Positions 46,109-60,439 of a stretch of 64,000 bases of DNA are shown one piece after another (the first letter of the stretch is position 1; every line of letters starts with the position of its first letter). The position numbers and the translations under genes were made by a program. Source of the stretch: Heterobilharzia americana. Lineage: Eukaryota; Platyhelminthes; Trematoda; Strigeidida; Schistosomatidae. The notes under the pieces were generated by a model. It was given only the letters and a program-made list of their open reading frames with translations. It was not told the DNA's origin and made no database searches. The stretch spans positions 52,257,890-52,321,889 of the forward strand of contig OX104134.1 of the NCBI GenBank assembly GCA_944470555.2. Reading direction: 5' to 3'.

Positions 46109-47521
46109 CTGACATGGTTAGACATTCGGAGTTCAAAGAATGCATTACAAAAACATCTAAGGAATCCTTGCAAACTGTGTAAAAGATTTGTAAAAATTCT
46201 GTTACATCATAAATTATTTCTACGTAAGTGTTGCGGATCCAGTGTAAATTTAAATATCAATCTGTAGGAATAAAAGTATCAGTTAACAGAAGTTCATTAT
46301 ATTTTGTACTCAAACGGTTATGATAACTAATATATATCTATTGCTTCGTGAATGAATTAGTGGAAGTAAGATCCCAAATGAAATTCAGGATATCTATTGA
46401 TTCAGTTTCATAGGGACATTATGGTAGACGTTCAACAGACTGAAACCCTGCATTACGCAATTACAGTAACATCTTGAAAAGTTATGTGAAGAAGTATGTT
46501 GACTACTGACCATAAAAAACAACAATTTCTAATATATGGTGTAACAGAAATTTGACATGATAGATTTACAGGCTTTTTAGACCGAAATAAAGCTAATTTA
46601 GGGTTACCACTAAGATAAATACTATGCTGAAATTGTTAGTAACCTGGGAACACAAATTCATGCCCAATGCTAAATAATTTTGTAGCCTTTTTCCCATCAG
46701 AACTTTCTGATGATCTATCATTTGTTATTCTCGTTCCTTACTTTTGCGAAATTCTTATGTTTAAGAGAATCAGATTCTATTTCAAAGTCAAATATGAAAA
46801 GTACCGAAAAAAGATCACTATGTTCGGACCAGTGTATCTTTTTGTACGAATTTGATAAAAACTGTGGCGTGGCTCAAAAATTATTATTGCACAATTTTTA
46901 ACTAAAATGGCATGAATGTTGGTTTTTCTCTATCTAATCACACGGACATAGAGAAATATACATCGAAAAGTAGAAAGACCCCTCTTTTGAACTTATGCTT
47001 TGAATGATTGACGTATCAAATGAGTAAGTTTTGGTAGTGATATATCATTTCTACCACAAACGTTTGTTAACTTATCTATGCGTTTATTGAATATTCCGGA
47101 GTTAACTTGAAAAAATGAATCAGCAACGTTATTTAAATTTTGCTACATAATAATTGAGACCTGATTTCTAATGTCCATTTTAAAACATGAAAGTATGAAC
47201 CTAAAAGCACTGAGAAAGGATATTTTCATCTTATCTAGTTGATCCGATAGGCACTAAGAGAATAGTATATGTGCTTTATGGTAGACTGTACAACTTAGAT
47301 GAATTGTGAAATTATCTTCGTAAGCGAAGTCACTTGACGTTAAGAATGAAAGGCCGAGGAATTCAAATCATTGCTGTACATTTAACGAATAAAGCTAATA
47401 TAAAACAGTGTATGAACTATACTTGTTGCGGTAGTCACCTTACAAATCTGAAAATATTCAAACCAATGTTATTCACTTCCAGGCGAAGAATACTAACCCT
47501 TACTTTTCAAAACATAACTTA
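46109..47521. other. Intergenic, no gene seen
   Basis: AT-rich; short frames only. Confidence 0.5.
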
Positions 47522-47875
47522 GTTTTAGTATTATTGCTTGTATTATACCGTCGTTAATTGAGCTGAATTGGTCGGTTTCTATTGGCATGTGAGCTCCTGC
47601 GCGAATGCCTCGATATTGCTTGGGTTTTTATCATACATAATAATGATGGATACAAGCAATAATACTAAAACTATACCCGTTTCACAAGAAGTGAGTATCG
47701 CGGCTAGCTGGTCTAGTGGAAAACTCTCTGGCATTTAAAGCGATCGGTCTCGAGTTCGAATCCCGGTGGAAACGTCACTCACTGGGAGGCAGGTATAGCC
47801 AGCTGACGAGTCCCAAATAGGACAAAATATGCATCCTGGATTCCACTGTTAGCCACTATCCATAATTACTATGTA
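47522..47875 (+). mobile_element. SINE family 1 copy with 22-bp fold-back
   Basis: The family upstream part (47535-47650) is bracketed by a perfect 22-bp inverted repeat (47522-47543 and 47650-47671). The tRNA-like head follows at 47696-47769 (ctagctggtctagtgga; B box gagttcgaatccc), then a plus-strand hammerhead at 47795-47850. The minus-strand hammerhead seen in the other copies is absent here and the inverted-repeat half takes its place. Confidence 0.7.
47795..47850 (+). ncRNA. Hammerhead motif with mutated box 2
   Basis: CTGACGA at 47803-47809, a perfect stem II (GTCC caaata GGAC), then AAAA where GAAA is needed, ATATGCAT as stem III, an AUC triplet and CTGGATT. The single G to A change in box 2 predicts loss of activity. 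Confidence 0.72.
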
Positions 47876-50800
47876 TTACTTGGTTTTATATTAACTTTAC
47901 GCAACTAATAGAAGGCAGCCTTTTAATTCTTGGGCTACAAAGCATTTCTGACGGATTATGTTCCATCATATTCTCCCCTTTCAGTTTGTTTTAATCTTCT
48001 AAATGTCTTCTGAACGTATCATATACTTTCTCATGCTTTTAAAATGTTTTCGGACTTTGTTTCTCAAGCTAATAGCGAAACAGAAGACAAATGTTTCATC
48101 GATTAGAAATGGACTTGTAAATGCTCAAAAATACAGCACATTACTATTCGTGGGATACCTGTACGGGATTACTATTTTCCTGTGTTAGCTGACTGAACTG
48201 CCACCATCAAAATTACAGTCAACTTTGTGTTAATTTTCGAATCGAGAACAGACACTAAAGTAACACTAGCTGCCGATTTCGCACTTATGCCTTTGATACT
48301 GTTATTCTTAACACTATGCAGAAGTAACAATTATTTCATTTAAAAGTGAAATATTCCATTCTAAAAATTCCAAACTGTATCATACATGTTGTTTGGAAGA
48401 AAGTGAATATTATTATTATTGCTATTATTAAGTTGTAATAGCTGAAGACATATATTAAAGCTGAACACTTTTGTCGAAAGTGAAGAACACCATCTATTTC
48501 ACCAGCTCATTATCCTAAGGCATGACACCAAAACATTTGTATTATGATACAGAGAGTAAGTACAAATACCTACAACATTCGTCAACAATTTTGAAAGCAT
48601 TAGTCTCAGCTTGAGAACAGAAGCGAAGTGGTAGTGTGATATTAAAAGTGAATTACGATTGATCATAGAAGGGGGTTCAGTAAAACCGATTGTGTCGGTT
48701 GGATTTCATTCATAACTGTGTTTTCAGTCCACAATGAAACCGATGCAGCATGCCATTCTTGTTTTATTCATCGGGAAAATGATCTCAACCTTACGGATAA
48801 CCATGCAGAGACTAAGCAACCGAAAACGCCTGTGATAAAAATGACAAACTAAGCCTCAAACTGTGGAGTGCCCAAATTTCATCATTATTGTCACCAGATG
48901 ACAGTACGGTAAAGGTCTTATTTATCATATCATATTCAGGAATCTGTAAATTAAATCTGGTCAATAATGAGAGTAGAACCAAGATTGGTCGTTCTTTTGT
49001 AACAGTAGTCTATAGCCATGGTAACCAGTTTGACGAACCAGGTCAAAATCTGTTGTCTTACACTTATGGCTAAAATAAAATCACGGTCATCCAGGGAAAC
49101 AAAACTTTGTTGTCTAAAGATTTTGTTCGTAGTTCGGTGAATATAAAGCTTCTTCTATCTGTCAAACAATGTATAATAAAAATTTTTAATCCGGAAAACT
49201 AACAGATAATATTTGTATCCAAATGTATGGCAAACTGTCCTTACAGATGGTAATACTGGTGACCAGATACAACGCATAGACTTTTCAGAAGCATGAGATA
49301 AAAATTTTTAGTTTGAGTGAAAATACCAGCTTTGTGGAAGCAATTTATTGAAGTTTTTCTACTTAGTTAACCATTTAAAGACCAGAAAACAGAAACGTGT
49401 ATGTTTACATTATTAAGAATACAACGAAACGTTTATTGGTACCGTAAGCGAACAAATCCTGTGTCAAGTTCTATGCAACTGAGTAGGAAACACTTCAAGG
49501 TAAGTAGCTGACATAATATTTTGTTATATTCCATCCCCGACTAACTTTCACGAATTTTCCACTGATTTCAATCTGACGCACTTTTGTTTCTAAGAGAGTT
49601 AGTTGCTCTTCAAGCCTTCTCGCTTTCTAGGCTTTTTGGATGCTAACACTGCTTCCTACCTTAGCTTGACAGCAGTCAAGCTACGCTTCGTTTGGTTCAT
49701 AAAATTTAATAGATTCCCATTTTGTGACTTCAATCTTTTTTATGCTCGAATAATTTTGCTGCGAAAATGTCTATTATTACCTGTTCAGCTAGGAAATTAA
49801 GTTTGTACTTTGTTCTCAATCCATGCATCAAACATTTTTGATATTAACCTAATTTCTTAGACTTATTGTTTGATTTGGTTGACATTTTGGCTGCAGCATT
49901 GGGCGACGCCAGTTCGAGCCTCTGAGAGGAAATCAGTTTTCCCGAGGTTGCAGATAATATATTATCTACAGGTGTTAACAAGCATGAGAACTAATTCCTG
50001 GATTTATAACAAGTACCTGCAACAACTTAACACTGGCGGGAAGGTACTGAGATGGTGAGTCTTCCAGCTTGTTAATAATACTGCGAAAATGAGCGAAAGA
50101 ATTCTTTCAACAAGCAGAACTTCCCACATAATTTATTTTCTCACCAGTGACCAGTCAATATTTGTTGCTATTAAACTGTCGAGCCGGCTAGTATAGTATT
50201 TCAGTAAGTTGGATTAACCCCGTTATGGAGTTTCCGAAAGAGGAATTATGCAGATAACCAACCATATGTATTATACCAAATGTGCGAAGCTTGTTTTGTA
50301 TTTTACCATTCTATTTTATTGTGCGCCTTATACTGATTCGCCTATTCCACTTGGATCAACTAAATATTACTTTAAACATAAACGAGTTCCAAGATACTAG
50401 TAAATGTAATGGTCACTGAAACTCTCTAGGAATCGAAACCAGCTATTTTTATGATCCGTGAAAATTTTGTAAGAAACTGGTTATATTGATGGTGATTCTC
50501 ACTAAAAGTCAAACCTGCCTAGAAAGCATTGGACAATGTCTCCATCCCACTGACGGTCGTAATGTTATGACGGAGAAGCCATGTTGGATGCTCCAATTTT
50601 CAAGTTGATGCCTATTGACGAATAAAGTTGCTTTGAAGTTCCAGTACATTCAGTTCAAGTACCATTATACTGGGTCTTTGGTTGATAAATGTATTCGATC
50701 ATACTATATGTAGTTTGGCTGTGGCATACCGGCCTAGGCATTTGGCTTCCACCAGAAGAATGCATATTTGAAACCCGTTACACTTACTGAAGCCAGGCAA

Positions 50801-52783
50801 CCGGAAAATTTCACTAGGTTTTACACATTAGTAAGGCTCATTGTTTGCTGCACAAGCAGATTTGTGGTTGCTGAGCTGTCATTCATTGTTGTTGTGATTT
50901 GCTTGTAAAATGTAACGTCCCACAGATCGTAAGCGTGAATAATTTCCTTTGTCTGACACATGAACAGTTTTATCTAGTAGTAGACTGATTACACAAAAAG
51001 CAACCCAAATAAATAAACAGTAAGAAAATATGGACCCAAACGGATAAGTGTATCCCGTGAATTCACTAACTATAAACTGCTATATGAATTTTAAAGGCAG
51101 ATAAGATAAAGAGAAGGTAAATGAGTTTTGAAGAAACATGAGACGTGGAGTTTTTCTGCAACTTTGTGATATTTTGTGATAAAGTTCAGATATGGTAACA
51201 AAATACTTGTTTCCCAAGTCATTATGCAACAGAATAAAAAGTGTAGGCTTTATATAGTTGATGTTGATCCATGGTGGAAACCTTTATAAAGTCGGTTGAC
51301 TCTCATAAACCTCCAATTTGGAAACGTTTAGAAAGCAAAAGCCAAATAGGAATAGACTACACAAAAATACCTGCTTCAGGCCTGATTCGAGGTGTTGAAT
51401 AAGTCATTTTGGAGGGTAATTAGATGTAAATTATCGAGTAAAGTATCAAAGAGGGAATTATACACTATCCTAAATCTCAAAATCCAAAAGACTGCGCCAT
51501 GTATTTTAACACAAAACATAGACATTAAGTTATCTTTATCAAAGTATTTTGCCATTGATCCAGTGATAAATTTTTCTAATGAGTATAATTAACCACTTCA
51601 TTATTTCTTCACCTGCATATAAGATGCCTTTAAGGCTGGATATTAGCTTATCGAAATGAAAGCATGAATAATTAAATCCCATTTTTTGTGAGCTATCACT
51701 TTATTCCCATAATACTCATGAAATAGACATAGGCACTATTGGAAATTAGTCATGTCCAAATAATTCGGAAGATGCTTATGTGTAAATCTATCCTCTGAAA
51801 TAAAATGTTTAAGAGCCGAGAGAAAACAAAGTGATGGAACTTTTGGCACTCATCTGAATAGATGCATTTTTTCGGAAAAATTAATATTCGGTAATGCATG
51901 TCACACAGCTTCCCAGAGAATATTTTTCCTGTTTTAATATTTCTACACAGCTTCCAAATTCACGCTTCTACATGTAATGGGAAGAAAAACCTATCATGTT
52001 TCAAGTAATAACTTAATTGCTATTGGAAATAAATTTCCAAGCTATTTAAACTTCAGCTTATTCGATCGTAAATGACTTTCAAGTCGGAAAATAATGCTCC
52101 AGGACACAGTGAAATGTGGGCAATACTCATCGTTTTTCCGTATAGTTTTGTTTTCAAACTTGAAATGCATCTCACCACTGAGAATATGCTTGCATAGTTC
52201 TGCTCACCCCTAAGCATCTAACTCTGACGAACCTGAAGGGAAATTAATCACTTTGAGTGAAGAAATTAAAATTTATGTTAATGAAAGATGGAAATGTTTT
52301 GAAATCACACTGAAGATGTTGCTAACCCACAGAAAATCTAGGATTGCCCTTTGGTTATCTGGATCACCATCTTATTATTGTTGTATTCACTCAAAGTGAA
52401 AACTTACTAATTCGAGGATTGTGGATGATTTCTTAATGACTATGCTGTTTAGTAGTATATTTAGTACTCTGTTTAAGTGGGTTTCTTACAAAATAACTGC
52501 TCACTTTATAGGTAAACCACCAAAAACTAATCACCAGTTTAAGATGACTGAGGGTATCTTTGAGAAGTTTCTCTCAGGCCAGCGTATGAATCATCGTAAT
52601 AGTTTTGTTTTGAAAAACTAGTTTTTTACCTAATAAAAATCATTTAAATCTTATTTATAACTTTATTGTTTGAAACTCATACGACTCAGGAAACCATAGT
52701 ACTAGAAAATAAAGTTATCAGTTCCAAATTAATAATATTCTCATTGGTCTGAGGTAAAACATTTAGAGAAGTTAGCGTTTCGC
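47876..52783. other. Intergenic, no gene seen
   Basis: AT-rich; frames of 60-66 codons at 48003, 48888, 49603, 51392 and 52421 show no family features. A possible tRNA-like relic near 50720-50790 is too weak to call. Confidence 0.5.
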
Positions 52784-53635
52784 TATATATTAGGCGGGCG
52801 AAAACTAACAAGTTGACAGGAGAGGCAGCGAAACGGTACTTCAAGTGAATGTACAGAAGACGGAGGTGATGAAGATATCCAACGAACAACAGCATCAACA
52901 ACAAGCACCAATCACCATCAACAGGAGTAACCTAAAGGAAGTAGTTTCTTTCACCTACCCACGTACCTAGGCAGCATCGTTCCAGCTACAGGCGGCGCAG
53001 GCACAGACGAGGATGTCAAGACCAGGATCGGGAAGCGAGACAGGCTTTCACTCATCTGAAACCAGTGTGGAAGTCTACTGCACTGCACTCAACACAAAGA
53101 ACAAGATCCGGATTTTCAACACTAATTCAGTCAAGCAAGTCAGTGCTTCTATGTGATGGTTGAGAGACTTGGCGTGTCACGAAAAGCATTTCCAACAAAC
53201 TGCAGACATTCATCAACAGCTGCCACTCACGCTCACTCGATACTGAAGATCAGATCGGATACACAGAGATAATAAGCAACAAGGACCTCTGACTGGCAAC
53301 GAACCAACCAAGAACCTATTCCTTAAGAAATATGCAGACGAAGAAAGTGGAGATGGGTTGGCTTGGATTGGGCATACACTGAGAAGGCCGGCTGGGGACA
53401 TCACGCGTCAGGCCAGAACCTCGAGTGGAATCCAAAGGGGAAACGATGAGTTAGTCGTCCGATGCGAGGGTGATATGGAGGAGATGATGTGAGGAAGAAA
53501 TGAAAGCTTGTGGGTAGTCGTTGCGCCAGGTTGAAAAGACTGCAGAGAACAGAGTGCAATGGCGATGTGCTACTGAAGGCCTATGTTCCATTAGGAACCC
53601 AAGGGAAAAATAATAGTAATAATATATATTAGGCG
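52784..53635 (+). mobile_element. RTE retrotransposon copy F, 5'-truncated, with 13-bp target duplication
   Basis: An 826-bp insertion (52797-53622) is bracketed by direct repeats of tatatattaggcg at 52784-52796 and 53623-53635. It covers the RT thumb to the 3' end: KTNKLTGEAAK-type sequence, the QTEVMKI region, ASFTYLGS-equivalent and the shared ggaacccaaggga end with a TAA/TAG-rich tail. Severe 5' truncation with a 13-bp duplication is the normal outcome of target-primed reverse transcription. Frames are broken. Confidence 0.85.
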
Positions 53636-56600
53636 ACTAATACACGTTTGAAATCCAATTAATTCTTTGTTCACAAAAGTTTTCTGTCATAACTGAAACA
53701 AATGACTTCTTCATCTAAAATGCAATTATCCTTTTTAAAATTTCCGAAATAAAGTTTTCCTTCTTAAATTTAATTTTGAGAGAAATAAGTGGCTAGATGC
53801 GAATTCATATCTGTGTGCTTATAATGATTTCAACACATTAACTGTGTTTATTAAAACTAGAAACAGATAGTCTGTCAGTTATTTAGATCAGCTCAGTTAA
53901 TATCATATTTACTAGATAAAATGGTAAATAATTTTCAGTATCAACCTAAAGGTAAGATAACTTCAAGTTCTAGAACTTCACTTTTATATTTCATCTTTTA
54001 TTCACACCACTAACTGCTGACTAAAGAAAACCTTTTAAAATGCTCTTAAAGTTCGAAGCATAGTTGTCCTAGCATTTTAGCACAAGTATTAAGGAGAAGC
54101 CCAAAGGTTTGAAACGAAGGGAAAGTCAACGAATTAATATCATCTAAAAGTGTTATGGTAAGATGCATGGATTTGCTGGGTACATGTCTTAACACTGCTG
54201 TCATTTGAACAACACAAATCCGTTTCGTCAGTGAACCCTGCTTGCAACATTTATAGAAGACATCTACATTCATCATAATTAGAGGGGGAAGAAGTCTTCT
54301 TGATGCATATGATATAAGGCCAAACCTCTAAGTATATCAACAGATAAGTATCTACTAACATATAGGCACTACTAAGACTTTTAGGTTAATTCAGGGAAAA
54401 GAACAGCTCAACTTAAAAGCTTTGACATCCTTAGTTTATACACACTAATTCGAAGATGCTTTTCTCTATGAATAATTTTATGAAGATAAGCCAAGCTAAC
54501 AAATCTATATATTTCTGATAATAGGATTAAACTAGCAGGTCAAATCTTACCTTTCAGAGTATTTTAGACATTTAATTACTATTTACCAGTTTGGTTTATT
54601 TCATAAGTCAGGAAATAACAGAAGTCAGTATGTTCATAGAATACAGTAGACCTTGTATTTTCATTACATTCTTACCAATGGCACACCGTTCAAAACATAC
54701 CATATTTTGCAACATGTCTTCACTTCTTGAAAACTTTTGAGTTTCCACTTATATAATCTTGAGTTCTAAAACAGTCGTGTAAAAATAAATTACTGTCCAT
54801 CTATCAATAAGCAGATGAAAATAAAAGAGAGCATTAAGTGAAATTAAGCTGTCAACCCGTCACAGCTCGGAATGCTTTGAAATATGATAGGCCTCTTTTG
54901 ACTTTTGAGTACCAGTCGTCATTGCATACACTTTGTTTTATGGCTGCCTATGAAACAGCTTAAATGAAAGAACATTGGTCTGAAAATGAATAAAATCGAT
55001 TACGGCTACCACTGCCACGCAAAATTGTCAACTAAGAAACTGTAAATACCAGCTGAATGTATATTCTTTTGAAAACAGACTACATAACAAGACAACTAGA
55101 AACCTCAGGGTAAAATGCTCAGTATTTAGAAGACCAAATACTTTCGTCAAACAATGAATACTTTCTTAAATCACTCATGATGGAAAAGTTGAAGGACGCT
55201 TTGGGTTTCAAACATTCTCTACTCAAAAGACATTAATACTAAAAAGTTGCAGTTTGGAAGCATTTTGCTTTTCTTTGAGTGTAAAGGTGATGAAGTACTG
55301 CAATAAGGGAATGAAGTATTTGCGACCAAATAATGAAACTTAATAAAAAAGAAATCAAGGCAAACATGAATATAAATAGAGTTTTCAGCAAGTGATTTTT
55401 TCATTCTTGCGATTCATTTAAGAAACTATACTTCACACGCAAATATACTTCAGAAAAAGCAATCAGAAGTTGGAAAAATTAAGTTTATTACTTGGTAAAA
55501 ATGCAACAATAATTTAAATTTTAAAATGTTCTGTTTTTCATACAATCCAGTTCCAGCGAAACATAATTCATCTGTGTAATTCATAATAACGTTCCAGACA
55601 GACTGTGATTTCAACATTCTTTAAGGGAACGCAATAACTTTTGATCACGAAGGGAAATAATATTCTTCTGCTACATTCAGTTAAATGAAGTCATGCCTAA
55701 TTTCATCGACTAACTGCATTGTAAATACTTTCAAAAGGTAACGTTAGTATTCCCAAAAACTTCAGTCTAAATTTTGAACCAAATGATTTGATTATCCCCG
55801 TGTGAAACAATTTATAAGATAGAACTTAGAATGACACCGTGGATGTAATGCTATCATTAACAGTGTAGATTATTAACTTTCAAAAAAAGGAAATGTACAC
55901 AACCAATAATTCTCTCAACTATATGCCGTTAGGTTTCACTTTTATATGCATATCTGTAACTATATCAGAAACATTAGGCTGACTGTGATGATTTTATAGT
56001 CTGTAATAACAAGGTACTGAAATAATTAAATGGTAACTATGGAGAAACTACTAATGTTTATCTATTCAGATATTGTTATAACAAAAGCTTTATCCTGTGT
56101 ACAAGTAGGCAGTCTAAAGAATAAGTTGCTGAACACATACATTTTCTGGTAGGATAAAGATAAGTGAAGTAAATAAGGAGTTTGCTTATGTCAGGCTTAA
56201 CCACCAGTGTTCGCGAAGTAAACGGTCCAAAGAGTTCAAAATCATTTATCGTAATCTGTCAAAAACTTCGAATTTATTTTGCATTCAACTTTTACACATA
56301 GCTAAAGTTATACGAATGAGAAACGACTACCTTCATATTTTTGCTCAAAAACAGTTTGTGTAAAACTGACCTAGGTTTTGGCTAAAGAAGAATTAACAAA
56401 TGGTTTCAACACTGGAAATTCCTTGAATTCATTTCTATACACCTATCGTATTCGTATAAACTTCGGTTATCTGCTTGCATAACCCTTTATTAATAAGCAA
56501 GTTTAGTGTTTCCAAGTTTGACCGGCTTTATTTGTTAAAAATTTTGTTCGATGACGTTTGAAATCTCCAGTACAACCACTGATGTCATAATAAATCTGAT

Positions 56601-59600
56601 CATCACCAATCACAGATTCCATGAACCTGATATTATAGGCTGGAAAGCCCGCTAAACTTATGTGATGTTTTAAATAAGAGTGGAGTTATAAACATTTGAG
56701 AGATATCTAATGAAGTACGGTCGCCTGCTTTTCATGTTCTTATTTTAGGAATAAGAATTCCAAGTACAATAAACTTCTTATCTGTGGAGGATGTAATTGA
56801 TTTATAAAAGTTCAGATTCTTCAGTCAGCAGGATAATGAAATGACTGAAATCGGGTTGTAGATAACCTGGAAAGTTTTTGAAGCATCTTAACACAATGCT
56901 TGACCTGGTTAGATTACTGCACGAGCTAGTAAAAGCATGAAGGTTTTCTCAATTACTAACTAGGAAAATCTCATCAAAGAAACTAAGGGTATATATTATG
57001 CTCTAAAGTAAAGGTGTGTCGAAGATTTTATGCATAAAAAAGACTGAGAAAGTTTTTAATCTTGTTTAAGGAGTGGGTTTGTTTTTATTTGAATTTGCAA
57101 AACAGAAATATGTTTGCTTTCTTAAAGTTGAAGTTTCCTGCTCAACTCACTGATTAGAATAGGTTTTGTGTTTTCAAGTCACACTAGTTATTCACCACTA
57201 AGTACATTTTTTCCCTAAGTAATTTTCCCTGGGAGTTTTCTTCTGTCAAACTGAAAGTCACGCCTACTGCTTTATTTCTATACATCTGTGTCGGTATAAA
57301 AGCTTGATGAATAACTTTCAGGAAGAGGAGACAGAGCAATGCAAAAGCTGAAATAGTACTAATAATTGCGTGAATATTATCAATATTTTAGACTATTAAA
57401 ATTCACATTTCTTTCCTAGGTCTTAGATGATGAAGCAGGTTAGGCTGCACAATAAGCTTGATTCCAACTTCAGGTAATTCTGCAAAATGTGTGGTATGAT
57501 GAATATGAATGCTCAAATTTTGTTATGAAATGATTCATGAAAACATTTTTGATCTAATTAGCATTATTTTTGGAAATTTCTACATGCAGTGTCAGTAAAA
57601 CTAAAACATCTTCCCTCAAGCCCATTAGTTTGTTTAAAAACTGCGGGATTCAATAAGTATTCAAAGGAATTTTCTGACTTTAGTGAAGTGTTGCAGAATT
57701 TGAGTTTTTGCTTAGTCAGTAGGGAAAAAAAACCTCACTACTATCATGTCAACTTGCAGCATATAGCCTAGTGAATTTCTTATTGATCTGAAACATAATT
57801 AAGTGTATCTGCTAAGTATGTTTGCATGTAAACCGAACTTTAACACTCAATGGTTTTTATTAGACTACATCCACATGCCTACGTACATTCATAGAAGAGG
57901 AATATTGTCGCTCTTGACTACTTGCATGATTGATTACGGAAACGTAAGTTGCTGCCTAACGTTTCGCACAAACTTTTTTGTTTGAATAAGTAACTTCAGA
58001 AATTTCAAATATTTGTCTTTAAAACCCGCTAGGAGTTTTAAAATATGCATTTTCATCATTCGCTCACTAGTCAGATCAATCAGAGATATCAGTTCAGATC
58101 ATAAATCAGATAACTTACCTCCTATCAAAACTACCAAAGCTTTTCATAATATCCACTTTAGAATCAGTTTTAAGCGGTAATGTAGATAATAATTTTCTTT
58201 TCACATGCTTTTTCTGTTTTCAACCTTGAGTCTTGTAAGTTATTGATGGAATTACACTTACATATCATACACATGCTTTTTTACTTAATTGGAGTTTATT
58301 TCAAATCTGTCCACTCTTCATTCAGTTGCTATTTCTTTCATTGAAATCATCAATAGATCAGGTAGCTAAACATTCGGAACCTCGACAATAAATAACATAC
58401 TTAGCCTTGTCATCTTTACATATTGGTCTGATTTCTAAGATATTTAATGCATACTTTAACTGATTTATGATATTATGATGCTTAAGCGAGTGGGTTAAGA
58501 GTATTGCAAGTGGCATGCATGGAAAACACTTTTTGTGCATAACAAAGTTGCAATCAATAAACAATTCCGAAATTATCACTAAGAATTTATTAACAGACTT
58601 AACCTTCTACAGTCACCTGTTCATCAAGATAGGAAACAAATACGAACACACTTCAGGAGATAACAGACATTCTTTTATAGAGTGTGATTAAAAGAACGAA
58701 GTAAAACAATAGATGAACCGTGTGTTGACAACCTAGTTTTTAGGTGTAAATCTTATGCAGCAGAAAATATTATATTTGTTCAGTGTTGAAGAAAAAATAG
58801 ATCCTTCTAATCCACATGATTTGGAAAACTATACAGAAAAATATTTAGGTTCATTATAGTAAACATTCAAGAGAAATTCAGAACAAGACAGTATTCTTAA
58901 TTTTCATGGTGTTTCTTTGAATGGCGCTTAAAATAAGTCACATGGTTAAAAACGAATGACAGCAAACCTAATGTTTTTTGAAATTATTGTATCCTTTAGC
59001 TTCATAGAATTTATAAGTGACTTCGATGAGGTCACTTCACTTTATCAGACCGGTGTAAAATGTATCTCTCGAAGTCTTACTTCTCCTAGTATGTGAGTGT
59101 TAACCCAGTTCCTAGTTGAACATCCTCTAATTATAGTTTTGTTATATATTTTTACCACGATAGGTTTTATTTCTGATTGAAAACTAATTTATTCACTAGT
59201 GCATCACCAGAAGAGCTTTCAAGGCCAAGAGAACAAATAACTATACCAAACCCACTCCACCACATATGAGACACTTTTTTAGTGAAAATTCACGGTTTCC
59301 GTTCATTCCAAATTGGTAAGCTATGACGTAATTGACATTTTATGTTTGTACAAAAAGTTGCTGAGGCTTTTTCACGAGCATTTTAGTGACAGTGAACGGT
59401 GCAACGGTCTCTTTTATCCAGATAAAACTGAAGGAAGTAAAGGGAAACTGGGCGTCAATGAAACGTCCTTCTATACTTTAATGATTTGTTACTCTTTTCA
59501 CTATCACAGTAAACTATGAAACTGATAGCATCCTCTAGAAGTCTCTGTGGTCACTTTTCTTACAGGATATAAACGTTGCATATATAGGAAGGACCTAGGC

Positions 59601-60180
59601 AGTTTTGAATGAAAAGTAAATTGTTCATTACTTTATGTAAAGCAATAAAATTGATCATCAATAAATTTTCAAAATTGATTGATAAAGTATGTATGAATAT
59701 ACACTAACTTCTAAAATACCCAGAAAAGCAAGGTTTGTACCACTATTTGGTAGTTAATTGAAGACAAGTCGAATCATACTGCATATATTTTACAAAAGAC
59801 TAGGTGAATTATTGTTATTAATTTTCTAATATATTTTTTGATGTGAATGAACCAAAAAAAAGGCTTGGTAAGAAGTTAGTTAGAAGAGTTTTGAAAGCGT
59901 ACCTATTGGCCAGTGTAATGATATAGTTGAGGTTCATTGATATATATTGAGGAAAGTGGTCATAATCAACAACTTGGGCATAGAGTTAAACATAAGACAG
60001 TAGTTAATTTTCCTTTACGAAATCCTTTCAAGCCACCTTAATTTTAATGTGAATAAGATGGTTAGCAGACTCTGTGGACAAGTAAAAGCTTCAATGCTAA
60101 CCGCGATTTAAAAAATTTAACTCATTCTTCTCTACAACAGTGAATCTTTTTAATCGCTGTTATTGAAATCTTAGTAGGCG
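53636..60180. other. Long AT-rich intergenic stretch, no gene seen
   Basis: No frame longer than 76 codons and no repeat family recognised over 6.5 kb. It could be intronic sequence of a gene with exons outside the window; nothing here shows that. Confidence 0.55.
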
Positions 60181-60189
60181 ATGTGGGTG

Positions 60190-60435
60190 TATTAAGAAGA
60201 GAGATAGTGAGTGGTATTCAGGAGGGAGTTGGGGGCTGGTGGGGTTGGTGACTACCTGAGTACGTCCGTGGTAGGCTATGCGAGGTGACATAACTGTCTA
60301 ACCGTCTCTCGAATGAGTCGACTGAGGGGGCTATAACGATATGTCTTGGTAAGGCATTCCATAAGATACATACTGTCAGGAAGAAAAAATTGGACCTGAG
60401 TATGAGCGTAATGACTAACAAACTAGACACTGTCT
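60190..60435 (-). mobile_element. CR1-like non-LTR retrotransposon, RT C-terminus (minus)
   Basis: The 70-codon frame 60430-60218 contains NFFFLTVCILWNALPRHIVI and APSVDSFERRLDSYV. This matches the typical terminus of CR1/jockey-type RTs (FFSxRVxxxWNSLP...APSVxxFKxxLD). Only the last part of the protein is present. Confidence 0.72.
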
Positions 60436-60439
60436 CCTA

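Noticed and set aside
50700..50900. tRNA-like words (ctaggcatttggcttcca, tttgaaaccc)
   Set aside because: Too decayed to show A/B boxes or a hammerhead; not called.
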